Below the pieces are notes generated by a model, which was given only the letters and a program-made list of their open reading frames with translations, was not told the DNA's origin and did no database searches. Both the position numbers and the translations under genes were made by a program. Shown here one piece after another: positions 48,186-59,757 of a stretch of 64,000 bases of DNA. The DNA is taken from positions 4,811,184 to 4,875,183 of the forward strand of contig CM056391.1 in assembly GCA_029718625.1 (NCBI GenBank), in the 5' to 3' direction. How positions within the stretch are numbered: the stretch's first letter is position 1; each line of letters opens with the position of its first letter. The stretch is from Synaphobranchus kaupii. Its lineage: Eukaryota > Chordata > Actinopteri > Anguilliformes > Synaphobranchidae.

Positions 48186-49447
48186 GAGAAGACGAAGGAG
48201 TAGAAGACTGTTGCTAGTTAATAAATGTTTCTTAATTCTGCACAGTTTAATACAGTACACAAGCTGAAAGTGCAGTGTGGATCAGTGCTGCTATGCCAGG
48301 TCTGCTGCAGCTCTGAGAGGAGAGAACTTGAATGACTTCACTGAACATCAAGGTAAAAGCAGAGACCCAGGTAAATCTCTCCGGATCATTGTCTCCCCGA
48401 ATCAAATAGGCTCTGAAATCTTATATCCACTTCAGCGATTGATCAGCCACGTATCCTGGAAATATAGATATTTTCACAAGCTTCTTCAAATATTTTTGAC
48501 AAAAAAGAGAATTCTAATCAATGAAACATTAACATATATTTGATTGTAGTACACCCTGGAGGATGTATTGATGTAGTTATCATCATAAGGCCCATGCCAA
48601 TGACCTTCATTAAGTTGACACACACAGCCGTTAACTTTCTCATGGTCTGACCCTATTCAGAACTATATTTTTACTTTTTTAATGTAATCTAACTGGCTGC
48701 ACATATCAAGAACACCCAAGAATGCTGTTCTTTGATGAATGTGCACTGATCTATGGCCCAGATGTTATGGTAATGACAATTACCCACTGACCTGCCTGTC
48801 TAAAGGCCTGTCTTAGGCCTAGAGCATGTGCTTTCAACACTGACAGGCTCGTCTAAACAGACAAAGAGCATGAGACACGGATATTTGCTCCCATTTTACC
48901 CAAACTCTGATTGTATGTGAACCAGCTGTGATTATGGCGTACTTCCAATAAGGAGGACATCTGAAAATGCTGGGGTTGGGGATTTATTTCTGTAATACCG
49001 ATTCCATCACTCTTGGTACTTTTCTAAAAATATATTTGATTTATTATCATTCACATTTATTTTATTTTGCGCATCAATTTTGAGTTATCGAAATTCATAA
49101 AGCGGTAATATTTTCCACAGTCGCTCAAGTTAGGGCTTTTCCCCTCTTTAAAATGGACGCTAACGTGAAAACACATGTTCCTGTCCGCCTGCTTTCACTA
49201 AGGCCTGTTTTACTTTCCGACACCTGATTAAATGCTTTCTTTGGATGTTATTCCAGCCGATTTCCGCCATATTTTAAGGAGTTTCGTTGGGTCGCCACCC
49301 GCGTTCCTCAGACATGCTTTAGCTGTTCTGGTCATAAAGCCATCCTCATGCTCCCTCATCTACCACTGCTTGTGCTCTTCATCATGTCCTCAATCGATTC
49401 TCCTCTTCATTTGACATGATTCAAGCTGCTATATTTACCAGCTAATA
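48185..49447. other. Non-coding stretch
   Basis: No gene recognised. 49230-49440 might be more of the L2 element that follows, but I see no reverse transcriptase motif there. Confidence 0.45.
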
Positions 49448-49800
49448 TTGGCTATCTTCCGACACAGACTGAAGACCCACCTCTTCAGCGACCATATTGG
49501 TTCCCTTCCCGTCCCCAGCGCCTAGAAATACTACACTACATACTTAATTCCGGCTTTTCTTATGGTGTGGGATGTCTCACTCTGTATTATATGTATCAAC
49601 GTTCAAGGTTGACATGGGTAACTTTCATTTGTGCTTTAGTGAAGTTGAATCTATACTCGCTGTTCTGGGAATGTTCTGGGAATGTCGTTAGCCCATGGCT
49701 CATATAACTCAGGTGGACGTGCCTATTTTCTCTGGCATTGTAACGCACTCCGGATAAGAACATCTGCTTAATGAATGCGAGTCAATGTCATGTACTGTAA
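49448..49800 (+). mobile_element. 5'-truncated L2-clade LINE, 3' end
   Basis: 49451-49525 translates as AIFRHRLKTHLFSDHIGSLP and ends at a TAG. The FRxRLKTHLF word is typical of the extreme C-terminus of L2-clade LINE ORFs. About 220 bp of 3' UTR follow, and then CACTCCGGATAAGAACATCTGC, seen in parts at 49746-49770. This retains the GGATAA loop of the tail hairpin but has lost stem pairing, followed by decayed TGTAA repeats (GTCATGTACTGTAAATAC). It shows the likely kind of partner LINE for the SINEs in this window, here a dead fragment. Confidence 0.8.
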
Positions 49801-50165
49801 ATACATTCAACCATCTCGTATGTTTGTGCTCGTAATGAACTGACCTTGGTCGTGTTTTTTTTCTTTAATCGTTAATCCAATCGTTTGATATGCCACGGCC
49901 CTATAAAACTGTGCTGCTAACAGGTAACTGCTATTTTAATAAGACCCAAACGTGGCAGCTTTTCCTCTGACTTTCCACTTTCCAGCTGCAGGTAAAGCAC
50001 CTTGTGCGGCAGTTGAGAAGTATTTAATTTCTTTGTATTCCTTTCATTTCATTTTCTTTCATTAAATGTTTTATAAAATAGGACTAAACAGTGAAATGAT
50101 GATGAAGAATACTGGTTGTAGTATTTTCTGCTGAAAAGATTTAGTCCACGCCAGCTATATTATGA

Positions 50166-50196
<31 letters not shown>

Positions 50197-51901
50197 AACA
50201 ATGATAATATATCCTTTTACAACTGGCTTTTGGCTGGAGTTCAAGCCCTCAGACTCGAAGGTTGGAGAATTTTGGTCCCGACTGGATCATAACAATGGCT
50301 TTAAAAGCGTTTTGGATGGCCTTCCATCAGGGCAGGTTCACTTCATGGAAGAGATGGCTATGGATGTGTTTTTTTTTTGTTTTTTTTTGCTTTCCCCTGC
50401 CCCCCCATTACTTTCATAAAAGCACCCCCTTTATTTATTCTGCGACTAGGAAAGTTCTCCAATTCTCCCGCTGACATTCGAGAAATTAATCCTGACACGA
50501 GGGTCGGCTTCTTCGGGTTCAGCAGGCAGCTTGTTGCCTGTTACAGACGGACGAGACGATCGGTTTCTGGGCCGACTGCTAGCAGCGAGGTGCGGGTCAC
50601 CAGACAATTCAGAGTGAATACATGTTATTGTCGAATTTATCAAATTTCAGTGACAATAATAACTGCTGCCAGCACGGCGAGAGAAAGCTCGCCATGCCCG
50701 TGGGGTTGTTTGTGACTATTTCTCAGAAATATATTGTCCATTGATTCTCAGGCCTGTAGCAACAAAAATACTAAAATACAAACAAAAATATGACAAAAAT
50801 AGTGACCCTATCCAAAAAATGGTGTGTATTTGCAGTATTAAAATCAGCACAACCTATCAAAAGGATATTTCACACGACTAGACTGCGTGAAAGCATCAAG
50901 AAAATGTGTTAATCTTTTTTTTTCTTCACATTTTTCTTTACTTCCTGTTTCTATTTTAATTACAGTATATTCCAGGGTTTCATACGGAAGTATTGGATAT
51001 TAAATAATATTAAAATAGAAACAGATTCCAGGGAATATGAAATTATCCCACTACCACAGAAACCTTAAAACCTCTTTCATGCAACCCAATCTTTGGTTTT
51101 AGGGATGCAGTCAGATTGTACATGTGTAATTCATCACAGGTTTCAAGCTACAACAAACGCAAATGTCTGAAGAGTTAAATAATAACCAAGCTCTCACGCT
51201 ATAGAATCGGTTATGTAAAACTGCTGTGTTGAAAATATTTCAATCTGGCAAAATAATTTGATTAATGAAGGAAAATGAGCTGTATGGTCTGGAAATAGAG
51301 TATAATTAATATGTATAATTAATTATGGAGGCCTTCAAAATTCACGTGGGGGAACAGGGCTGGAGAAACGGAATAAAGCTGTTTTGGAAAGAACAAACAA
51401 TAGCCGAAGAACATAAATATCAGAGAAGATAATTACGTGGAGAATTCATTCAATAATTCAAGATTAATGGGTGCTTTAAAGAAATGAAATACAGACGATG
51501 TACAGTACTTAAAATTAATCTTCTGTATATATCAATGTTATGTCTTTTGCAAACTTTACTTTCTCAGGAGCCACCAAATGGCAAAGACATGCCTGCTTCG
51601 GCTTTCCAGTGAACATTAGTGTCGAATTTCTCTTTGTAAGCCTCGTATCTTAAATCTTATAAAAGAGAGAAATATTCCACCGCAGATTCATTTTTCCAAT
51701 GATTTTTCCGGATTCTAAAATGGGAATGCGGTCAATTACAGGAATATGATTCAAACAGGATCACAGTTAAATTGAATCATTAAACTCTCTTTTAAACTTT
51801 TTTCCTTCAGTTTCTGGGCAAGTGGAGCTGAATAGGAAATGGCTACCTGGGCCAAGGAGGTGCGTGCCTTGTTTAAAAAAAGGCCTGATTAGGCAGTTTG
51901 T
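49801..51901. other. Non-coding stretch with a C25 run
   Basis: Twenty-five C at 50166-50190. T-runs at 50369-50388. No exon or named transposon recognised. Confidence 0.5.
50166..50190. repeat. Poly-C run, 25 bases
   Basis: Longest G/C homopolymer in the window. Confidence 0.95.
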
Positions 51902-53552
51902 TTCAGTGTGTTTCAATGTATGGATGGGCCCCACGTCTGGTATCTGTTAAGGCTCTGTTCCAGTGTGTGGATGGGCCCCACGTCTGGTATCTGTTAAGGC
52001 TCTGTTCCAGTGTGCGGATGGGCCCCACGTCTGGTATCTGTTAAGGCTCTGTTCCAGTGTGCGGATGGGCCCCATGGTCTGGTATCTGTTAAGGCTCTGT
52101 TCCAGTGTGCGGATGGGCCCCACGTCTGGTATCTGTTAAGGCTCTGTTCCAGTGTGCGGATGGGCCCCATGGTCTGGTATCTGTTAAGGCTCTGTTCCAG
52201 TGTGTGGATGGGCCCCACGTCTGGTATCTGTTAAGGCTCTGTTCCAGTGTGCGGATGGGCCCCACGTCTGGTATCTGTTAAGGCTCTGTTCCAGTGTGCG
52301 GATGGGCCCCACGTCTGGTATCTGTTAAGGCTCTGTTCCAGTGTGCGGATGGGCCCCATGGTCTGGTATCTGTTAAGGCTCTGTTTCAGTGTGTGGATGG
52401 GCCCCACGTCTGGTATCTGTTAAGGCTCTGCTCCAGTGTGTGGATGGGCCCCACGTCTGGTATCTGTTAAGGCTCTGCTCCAGTGTGTGGATGGGCCCCA
52501 CGTCTGGTATCTGTTAAGGCTGTGTTCCAGTGTGTGGATGGGCCCCATGGTCTGGTATCTGTTAAGGCTCTGTTCCAGTGTGTGGATGGGCCCTATGGTC
52601 TGGTATCTGTTAAGGCTCTGCTCCAGTGTGTGGATGGGCCCCATGGTCTGGTATCTGTTAAGGCTCTGCTCCAGTGTGTGGATGGGCCCCATGGTCTGGT
52701 ATCTGTTAAGGCTCTGCTCCAGTGTGTGGATGGGCCCCATGGTCTGGTATCTGTTAAGGCTCTGTTCCAGTGTGTGGATGGGCCCCATGGTCTGGTATCT
52801 GTTACGGCTCTGTTCCAGTGTGTGGATGAGGCCCATGGTCTGGTATCTGTTAAGGCACTGTTCCAGTGTGTGGATGGGCCCCATGGTCTGGTATCTGTTA
52901 AGGCTCTGTTCCAGTGTGTGAACAGGCCCCATGGTCTGGTATCTGTTAAGGCTCTGCTCCAGTGTGTGGATGGGCCCCATGGTCTGGTATCTGTTAAGGC
53001 TCTTCCAGTGTGTGGATGGGCCCTATCGTCTGGTATCTGTTAAGGCACTGTTCCAGTGTGTGGATGGGCCCCACTGTCTGGTATCTGTTAAAGCACTGCT
53101 CCAGTGTGTGGATGGGCCCTATGGTCTGGTATCTGTTAAGGCTCTGCTCCAGTGTGTGGATGGGCCCCATGGTCTGGTATCTGTTAAGGCTCTGCTCCAG
53201 TGTGTGGATGGGCCCCATGGTCTGGTATCTGTTAAGGCTCTGCTCCAGTGTGTGGATGGGCCCTATGGTCTGGTATCTGTAAAGGCTCTGCTCCAGTGTG
53301 TGGATGGGCCCTATGGTCTGGTATGTGTTAAGGCTCTGCTCCAGTGTGTGGATGGGCCCTATGGTCTGGTATCTGTTAAGGCTCTGTTCCAGTGTGTGGA
53401 TGGGCCCTATGGTCTGGTATCTGTTAAGGCTCTGTTCCAGTGTGTGGATGGGCCCCATGGTCTGGTATCTGTTAAGGCTCTGTTCCAGTGTGTGGATGGG
53501 CCCTATGGTCTGGTATCTGTTAAGGCTCTGTTCCAGTGTGTGGATGGGCCCT
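51902..53552. repeat. 48-bp minisatellite array A3, about 35 copies
   Basis: Same unit and orientation as A1 and A2. The left part is dominated by 47-bp units with CCCCACGTCTGG in place of CCCCATGGTCTGG and by GTGCGGATGG. The centre and right have CTGCTCCAG (for CTGTTCCAG) and CCCTATGG units in runs. One GTGTGAACAGGCCCC unit at about 52917 matches a variant otherwise seen only in A2. One unit near 52999 is shortened (GGCTCTTCCAG). It ends in GGGCCCTGCAGTG. Open frames up to 259 codons are products of the period. Confidence 0.96.
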
Positions 53553-53618
53553 GCAGTGTAGCGTTGTCAAGATGTAGAATTCAGGTGTCCTTCTTTGTGT
53601 CCCAGGAACAGTTCACCC

Positions 53619-53619
<1 letters not shown>

Positions 53620-53657
<38 letters not shown>
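53620..53657. repeat. TG microsatellite, about 19 units
   Basis: Uninterrupted TG repeat about 70 bp after the end of A3. Confidence 0.95.
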
Positions 53658-54639
53658 GGTTGGGGGTATTTGGGAACAAAAAGTCCCGGTCCCCCTGTTT
53701 GGTATTGTAGAAGAAAAAATAAAAAATGTGTACCCAGTTTGGGGTGGGGGAAGATGCCCTGGCGTTAGTGTTATTCCTCAAACCCAGAGGACCTCACAGA
53801 TGTGCGGTAAAACGCAGTGACTCCTGGCCCCTCCCCCATCCCGTCAGGCCCTCCAGGATCACGCCCACCTCCCACTCCGCCTCTGTGCGCCATTACAGGA
53901 AATCAATGTAATGAGAAACATATCAAATGAAGCGCGTGTGCAGAACAATGGCGGAACGCAGAGACGAGGCGAGTGAAGGTGCTTTATTCCCATCCATGCC
54001 AAACACGTGGCCCCCAACCGGGTTATAAAATAAATAAGCAAATAAATCACACACACTAGACCTCGGTAAGCACTGATTGACAGAAAACCTCCATCCCAAA
54101 TGGTTTACCTGCGGTTGTTTTTATTCAGTGCAACTACTAAACATCAAGCAAGACATTTTTTAAGACTTGCACAGATTCCGCCTATATGACTCTTAAATAC
54201 TGAAAAAGACTGGCCTCTTTCATTAAATTATGTTGCGAAATTTAAGGAGCTGCCTGAAAGAAAAAAAAACTGTCTAAAAAGGTTTAAAGGCAGTACAACA
54301 CAGAAAACATTAAAAAATATATAGTTTTATATTAACATTTTATTTTTATATCTGAAATATATTTTCACATTGTGCCTACTTTGGACTTATTTATATTCTT
54401 CGATTATATTTTAAAACGTCTTTATTGAACGCACAGTGTGCTGGATAATGGTTTTGTGCAGAGATGCTCATCATGGAGCGGAGGACACAATGAGAAGGGA
54501 CAGCGCCATGCAGAGACGGGCATTAGCGGTGAATACAGGGCCTTCTCAGTTCTATTAAAAATCAAATCCCCAAAGAGAGATTTATACATTTCACATTCAC
54601 ACAAACCTCGTTAAATTTCACGGGTAAAAAGTGGGAGAT
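53658..54639. other. Non-coding stretch
   Basis: No gene or repeat family recognised. Confidence 0.5.
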
Positions 54640-55120
54640 GCCATTAAACGCTGCGCCCCCGTGGAGATGAGCCGTTAAACCGGCGATGCCAGCATTAATC
54701 AGGGATTCGTGGATCCCATTGGATAGTGCTAATGCAGCCCGAAAGCCTTCGTATTTATGAGCCTGTCAGGTGTGAACGGGCGGAGAGGGGGTCTCCTATC
54801 TGCGTGTGGCAGCGATGCCTGCCGCACTCAGCGCACCTGCCGGACTTTGATTGGCTCGCACCTGTGCCAATGACAGCGTGGGGCTGGCATTAGCGGGTCT
54901 TGCGGCGCCTTCGATCACGAGCGCGTGCGTGAGCTCGGCGTGTTCTGCGGGCTTTCCGTCTGCGGCGAGAGACACGGTCGAATGAATCCGAGCGCTGAAA
55001 ACCTGGGGAGGCAGAATGAGAGTGACAGGGACCCCCCCCCCCCCAGAGCGCACTCTCCTGTGTGGAAAGCGGGTGAAAGGTCGTAGGTCAAAGGTCAGAG
55101 TGACTGCTGGCACTGTTAAG
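54640..55120. promoter_or_regulatory. CpG-rich block
   Basis: CG-rich words (CTTGCGGCGCC, GATCACGAGCGCGTGCG, TCTGCGGCGAGAG), with ATTAATCAGGGATTCG and TGATTGGCTCGC (CCAAT-like complement) in the same block and C13 at 55032-55044. May be a CpG island or developmental enhancer. A minus-strand frame of 105 codons (54796-55113) has no domain and no visible splice context. Confidence 0.4.
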
Positions 55121-56414
55121 TGTGACCGGCGCTATTACGTCTCGCGAGAGACGGCTTTTTTTTCCATCATTAAGATCATGTCAAAATGGCAGGTCGTGAT
55201 TAAAGCTGGAGTCACAAGTCTGGTGTATCTTTAATACCCAAGAGGCAGAATCACACAATAAATATAGAGACGGAAATCTGCATATAAATAAACAACAGGC
55301 TCATGACTTTTAGATTAGCATGCATCACATCACTTTTAAATCGGAATAAAGTTTCATTAAAAACGCATCCTTTCATTAAAATTTTATTTAAAAAATATGC
55401 TTTGTCATGGTGAACTGAACTGAAATATTACCTCAAAATGTAGTTGGAAAAAAATGAGTCTTGCCTGTGTTATTGCTAGCAAGCAAGCACTTATCCGTGT
55501 ATTATTAAACTTCTATTTTACAGTTAATTTGAAACACTTTGTTTTGTTAAGCTATATTATATCGGCACAAAGACTCAGTGTATAGTCTTTGTTAACAGAC
55601 GTTGTCTGGGACCCGCCATTACTGTGGGAGACACAGTAGGCTCCTCCCCCCCGTCGGCCTTCTCTATTGTTGCCAAGGAGACCGAGCCGAGGTCATACAG
55701 CTCCAGGTAATTGACTCCCCTGCAATGAGATCAGAACCTTTGGCAGGAGAGTAAAATACATGAAATATCCAAAAAATAAATATTTCCTCATTAAACATGC
55801 AGGACTCTAATCCTCCGACACAATAGTATGGCAGGAACATTATGGTTGCTAACATGATCTCACAACAGCTATGGACAGGACTGACCAAAGTGAATGGCCA
55901 CTGTGTGTGTGGCAATATGGAAAGTATAGGTATAATTCTTTTTTATTTTTATAATAGCATTTTTTATACTATGTTTTCTACCTATAAGAATGGCTGAAAG
56001 ACTTTTATTTTAGTCCATTTTATAAGGTCACTAAACTCCAAAGGTAGGAGGTTTTTTTATTGGTGAAAAAGTGGTTTGTTGAGGGGAAACAGGCTGCCTC
56101 CGCACACTTTTACTTGAATGGGCCACAATCTTTTGTGGTATGGTGGCCAGATCTACCCTGAAGCCATCGCATACAGATTTCAATCCATAACACAAATGTA
56201 CATTAGCCGCCTACCCCATAGTGGATTTAACACAATTTTGTAATATTTGCACATTTATGAAAAAGAAACAAATATATCCTCATAAACTACTGCTCCAAGA
56301 AGTAGCAGTGGAGGAACATGAGGTCATACCCATACCAGATACACAGCTAAACATTTAATAAATTAATAATGTCAACTCTATTTCTAGGAAAATTATATGA
56401 CCAAATTTGGCAGT
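55121..56414. other. Non-coding stretch
   Basis: AT-rich. 55640-55900 resembles a conserved element (see findings). No exon recognised. Confidence 0.45.
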
Positions 56415-58312
56415 TGTGCATCTGTGGTATAAGATGTGTATCTGAAAGATGTGTATCTGTGGTATAAGATGTGCATCTGTGGTAGAATATGTGTATCTGT
56501 GGCATAAGATGTGCATCTGTGGTATAAGATGTGTATCTGTGGCATAAGATGTGCATCTGTGGTATAAGATGTGTATCTGTGGTATCAGTTGTGCATCTGT
56601 GGTAGAAGATGTGTATCTGTGGCATAAGATGTGCATCTGTGGTATAAGATGTGTATCTGTGGTATAAGATGTGCATCTGTGGTATAAGATGTGTATCTGT
56701 GGTATCAGATGTGCATCTGTGGTATAAGATGTGTATCTGTGGTATAAGATGTGCATCTGTGGTATAAGATGTGTATCTGTGGTATCAGATGTGTATCTGT
56801 GGTATCAGATGTGCATCTGTGGTATAAGATGTGTATCTGTGGTATAAGATGTGTATCTGTGGTATAAGATGTGCATCTGTGGTATAAGATGTGCATCTGT
56901 GGTATAAGATGTGTATCTGAAAGATGTGTATCTGTGGTATAAGATGTGCATCTGTGGTAGAAGATGTGTATCTGTGGCATAAGATGTGCATCTGTGGTAT
57001 AAGATGTGTATCTGTGGTATAAGATGTGCATCTGTGGTATAAGATGTGCATCTGTGGTATAAGATGTGCATCTGTGGTATAAGATGTGTATCTGTGGTAT
57101 AAGATGTGTATCTGTGGTATAAGATGTGCATCTGTGGTATAAGATGTGTATCTGAAAGATGTGTATCTGTGGTATAAGATGTGCATCTGTGGTAGAAGAT
57201 GTGTATCTGTGGCATACGATGTGCATCTGTGGTATAAGATGTGTATCTGTGGTATAAGATGTGCATCTGTGGTATAAGATGTGTATCTGTGGTATCAGAT
57301 GTGCATCTGTGGTATAAGATGTGTATCTGTGGTATAAGATGTGTATCTGTGGTATAAGATGTGCATCTGTGGTATAAGATGTGCATCTGTGGTATAAGAT
57401 GTGCATCTGTGGTATAAGATGTGCATCTGTGGTATACGATTTGCATCTGTGGTATAAGATGTGCATCTGTGGTATAAGATGTGCATCTGTGGTATAAGAT
57501 GTGCATCTGTGGTATAAGATGTGCATATGTGGTATAAGACGTGCATCTGTGGTATAAGATGTGTATCTGTGGTATAAGATGTGCATCTGTGGTATAAGAT
57601 GTGTATCTGTGGTATAAGATGTGCATCTGTGGTATAAGATGTGCATCTGTGGTATAAGATGTGCATCTGTGGTATAAGATGTGCATCTGTGGTATAAGAT
57701 GTGTATCTGTGGTATAAGATGTGCATCTGTGGTATAAGATGGGCATCTGTGGTATAAGATGTGCATCTGTGGTATAAGATGTGCATCTGTGGTATAAGAT
57801 TTGCATCTGTGGTATAAGATTTGCATCTGTGGTATAAGATGTGCATCTGTGGTATAAGATGTGCATCTGTGGTATAAGATGTGCATATGTGGTATAAGAC
57901 GTGCATCTGTGGTATAAGATGTGTATCTGTGGTATAAGATGTGCATCTGTGGTATAAGATGTGTATCTGTGGTATAAGATGTGCATCTGTGGTATAAGAT
58001 GTGCATCTGTGGTATAAGATGTGCATCTGTGGTATAAGATGTGCATATGTGGTATAAGACGTGCATCTGTGGTATAAGATGTGTATCTGTGGTATAAGAT
58101 GTGCATCTGTGGTATAAGATGTGTATCTGTGGTATAAGATGTGCATCTGTGGTATAAGATGTGCATCTGTGGTATAAGATGTGCATCTGTGGTATAAGAT
58201 GTGCATCTGTGGTATAAGATGTGTATCTGTGGTATAAGATGTGCATCTGTGGTATAAGATGTGTATCTGTGGTATAAGACGTGTATCTGTGGTATAAGAT
58301 GTGCTTTTGTTT
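56415..58312. repeat. 20-bp minisatellite, about 95 copies, 1.9 kb
   Basis: The unit is ATCTGTGGTATAAGATGTGC, alternating with ATCTGTGGTATAAGATGTGT. Rarer variants (TAGAAG, GGCATAAG, TATCAG, GCATATG, GACGTGC, TTTGCATC, and a shortened TCTGAAAGAT unit) recur at fixed spacings. The shortened unit lies at 56441, 56916 and 57151. GCATATG-GACGTGC occurs at 57521, 57881 and 58041, and TTTGCATC at 57441 and 57801. The spacing reveals blocks of about 236 bp and 360 bp duplicated inside the array. All minus frames lack stops, giving frames of 536, 453 and 303 codons (YTTDAHLIPQMHILYHRC type) that are not credible as genes. Confidence 0.97.
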
Positions 58313-59174
58313 CATGCTAATGTTGGAAAAAAACTACTAATCATTCTTCCATGTTGCTCTCTGGGACTGTATTTTAGTCACACTTTGAGTGCATGCATGA
58401 ATGGGTTTTTATTAGCATTCTCTCCGCTATTGCTTACTCATTTCTTAAATGTGTTTGGGAAATAATGAGGCCATATTTTAGCGTTTGGCTTTCAGATATA
58501 ATTTTTGCGCTGACTTTCTCGCCCGCATAACTTGAGAGCGCCACCAAATTTATTAGTCAAGTCTGGTGATGTGTGAAAGGTGTTTCTCGGGTGTCCTCAG
58601 TCCAAGACCACGCCCAGCGTAGATCCCAGGAACGTTTTTGCGCTCCGATAACTTTTCGCAGTGTTCCGTCCTTTGTCTCACCTTTGAAATATGCGTCGGG
58701 CGCAGACTGCCCGTGTGCACGAGCGCTCGTTATGTCTCTTGGTCCATGTCCACGTCTAATGCGGTCATTTTTCTAACATCAATAATGCCTGACAGTTTGC
58801 TCATTCCTTGGCACACTTCTCACTCATAGGTGGTTGGTCTGCAATACACTGGTTGTCATAACCTTTGGCAGAGACTAACATGCCCCAATATTATTGCATT
58901 AAACAGTGATTCATCAAGCCAGCAGTATTGCTTTGACTAAATCTTATGGAATGACATGATATATTCTGCTGGCATTCGCTCATTCACCTCAGAGTCTCTC
59001 GTCGAGCGGGAGGTATGGATTTCGGTATAAAATGCTGATCGTGGCTTTAGGTACCGGGCCGTGTTCAGTTATTCCAAACGTGGTGTTTCTAGTGCACAGA
59101 AAAGGATTAAGAATGATTTAAACGATTCTGTAATGCTGCAGGGGCACATTTATCTGCCATGGTTTTGCTGCATT
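58313..59174. other. Non-coding stretch, possibly older transposon sequence
   Basis: No clear homology. The part nearest 59174 may be the 5' continuation of the transposase relic. Confidence 0.4.
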
Positions 59175-59510
59175 CTTACCATGAGAAGGTCAGGTTGATG
59201 TCGATCATTATTCATTAGTTAATGTTACTGAGTCATTATCTTCACCCCATGTTAAAGCATTTCTTTCTTGCTGAGAGGGGTGTCTTTCAACATGACAGCG
59301 CCCCCTGTCTGCAGAGCAGGAGTAGTCTCCCAGCGGTTTTAGGCGCATTGGCACATTATCCAAATGCCACTGCTCTCTCAGTCACCAGATATGAACCCAG
59401 TCAAGAATTTATGGAACATTCTGGAACAACGCTCAAGACAGCGTTTTCCACTTCCAGAGACTTGGGAATGGGTTTACTGACTTTGCTTATGGAAGAGTGA
59501 CGTGGTGTTC
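59175..59510 (+). pseudogene. Tc1/mariner transposase relic
   Basis: Two conserved transposase blocks survive in different frames. GVFQHDSAPC (59279-59308) is the second catalytic aspartate block, and SPDMNPVKNLWN (59382-59417) is the third catalytic block of DDE/D Tc1-mariner transposases, followed by ILEQRSRQRFPLPETWEWVY and a stop. Upstream, LSHYLHPMLKHFF fits the region before the second aspartate. At least one frameshift separates the two blocks, and no N-terminal DNA-binding domain is seen. No inverted repeats were found around it, so it is a dead internal fragment. The chromosomal neighbours are also transposons. Confidence 0.8.
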
Positions 59511-59531
59511 CTCCTGCCGAATTCGAGACTA

Positions 59532-59746
59532 TACACTGCAAAAACCAAACATTAAGTCTATCTTAACAAACATTTTAGTCTTATATTTACACCTAAAATC
59601 TTATTTCTATTATTAAGATTTGGCAGTGGGGTAAGATACGTTTTGTGTGACAACTAAAAGTAACTTAAGACAAGGTAATATTTTCTACTTAAGAAGTGTC
59701 ATTACAAGACTAAAACACTTGTTAAAGAGACATTTTTAGCAGTGTA
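59532..59746. mobile_element. Palindromic MITE with TACACTGCAAAAA ends, about 215 bp
   Basis: Begins TACACTGCAAAAACC and ends TTTTTAGCAGTGTA. The interior has TCTTACACC-like words and GGCAGTGGGGTAAGATAC, a combination I recognise from short non-autonomous elements abundant in teleosts. TA flanks both CACTG ends. No coding sequence. Confidence 0.8.
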
Positions 59747-59757
59747 TCCCACAGCAC

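Noticed and set aside
52931..53710. 259-codon plus-strand frame in array A3, running into the TG repeat
   Set aside because: Repeat-derived, with a Val/Cys tail from the microsatellite. Not a plausible protein.
54796..55113. 105-codon minus-strand frame in a CpG-rich block
   Set aside because: No domain, no splice sites that I trust, and a poly-C run at its start.
56415..58312. CRISPR array
   Set aside because: The 20-bp repeats are directly contiguous with no unique spacers, and the DNA is vertebrate.
59290..59310. CTCF-like GCGCCCCCTGT
   Set aside because: It lies inside the conserved FQHDSAPC codons of the transposase relic, so the match is explained by coding ancestry.
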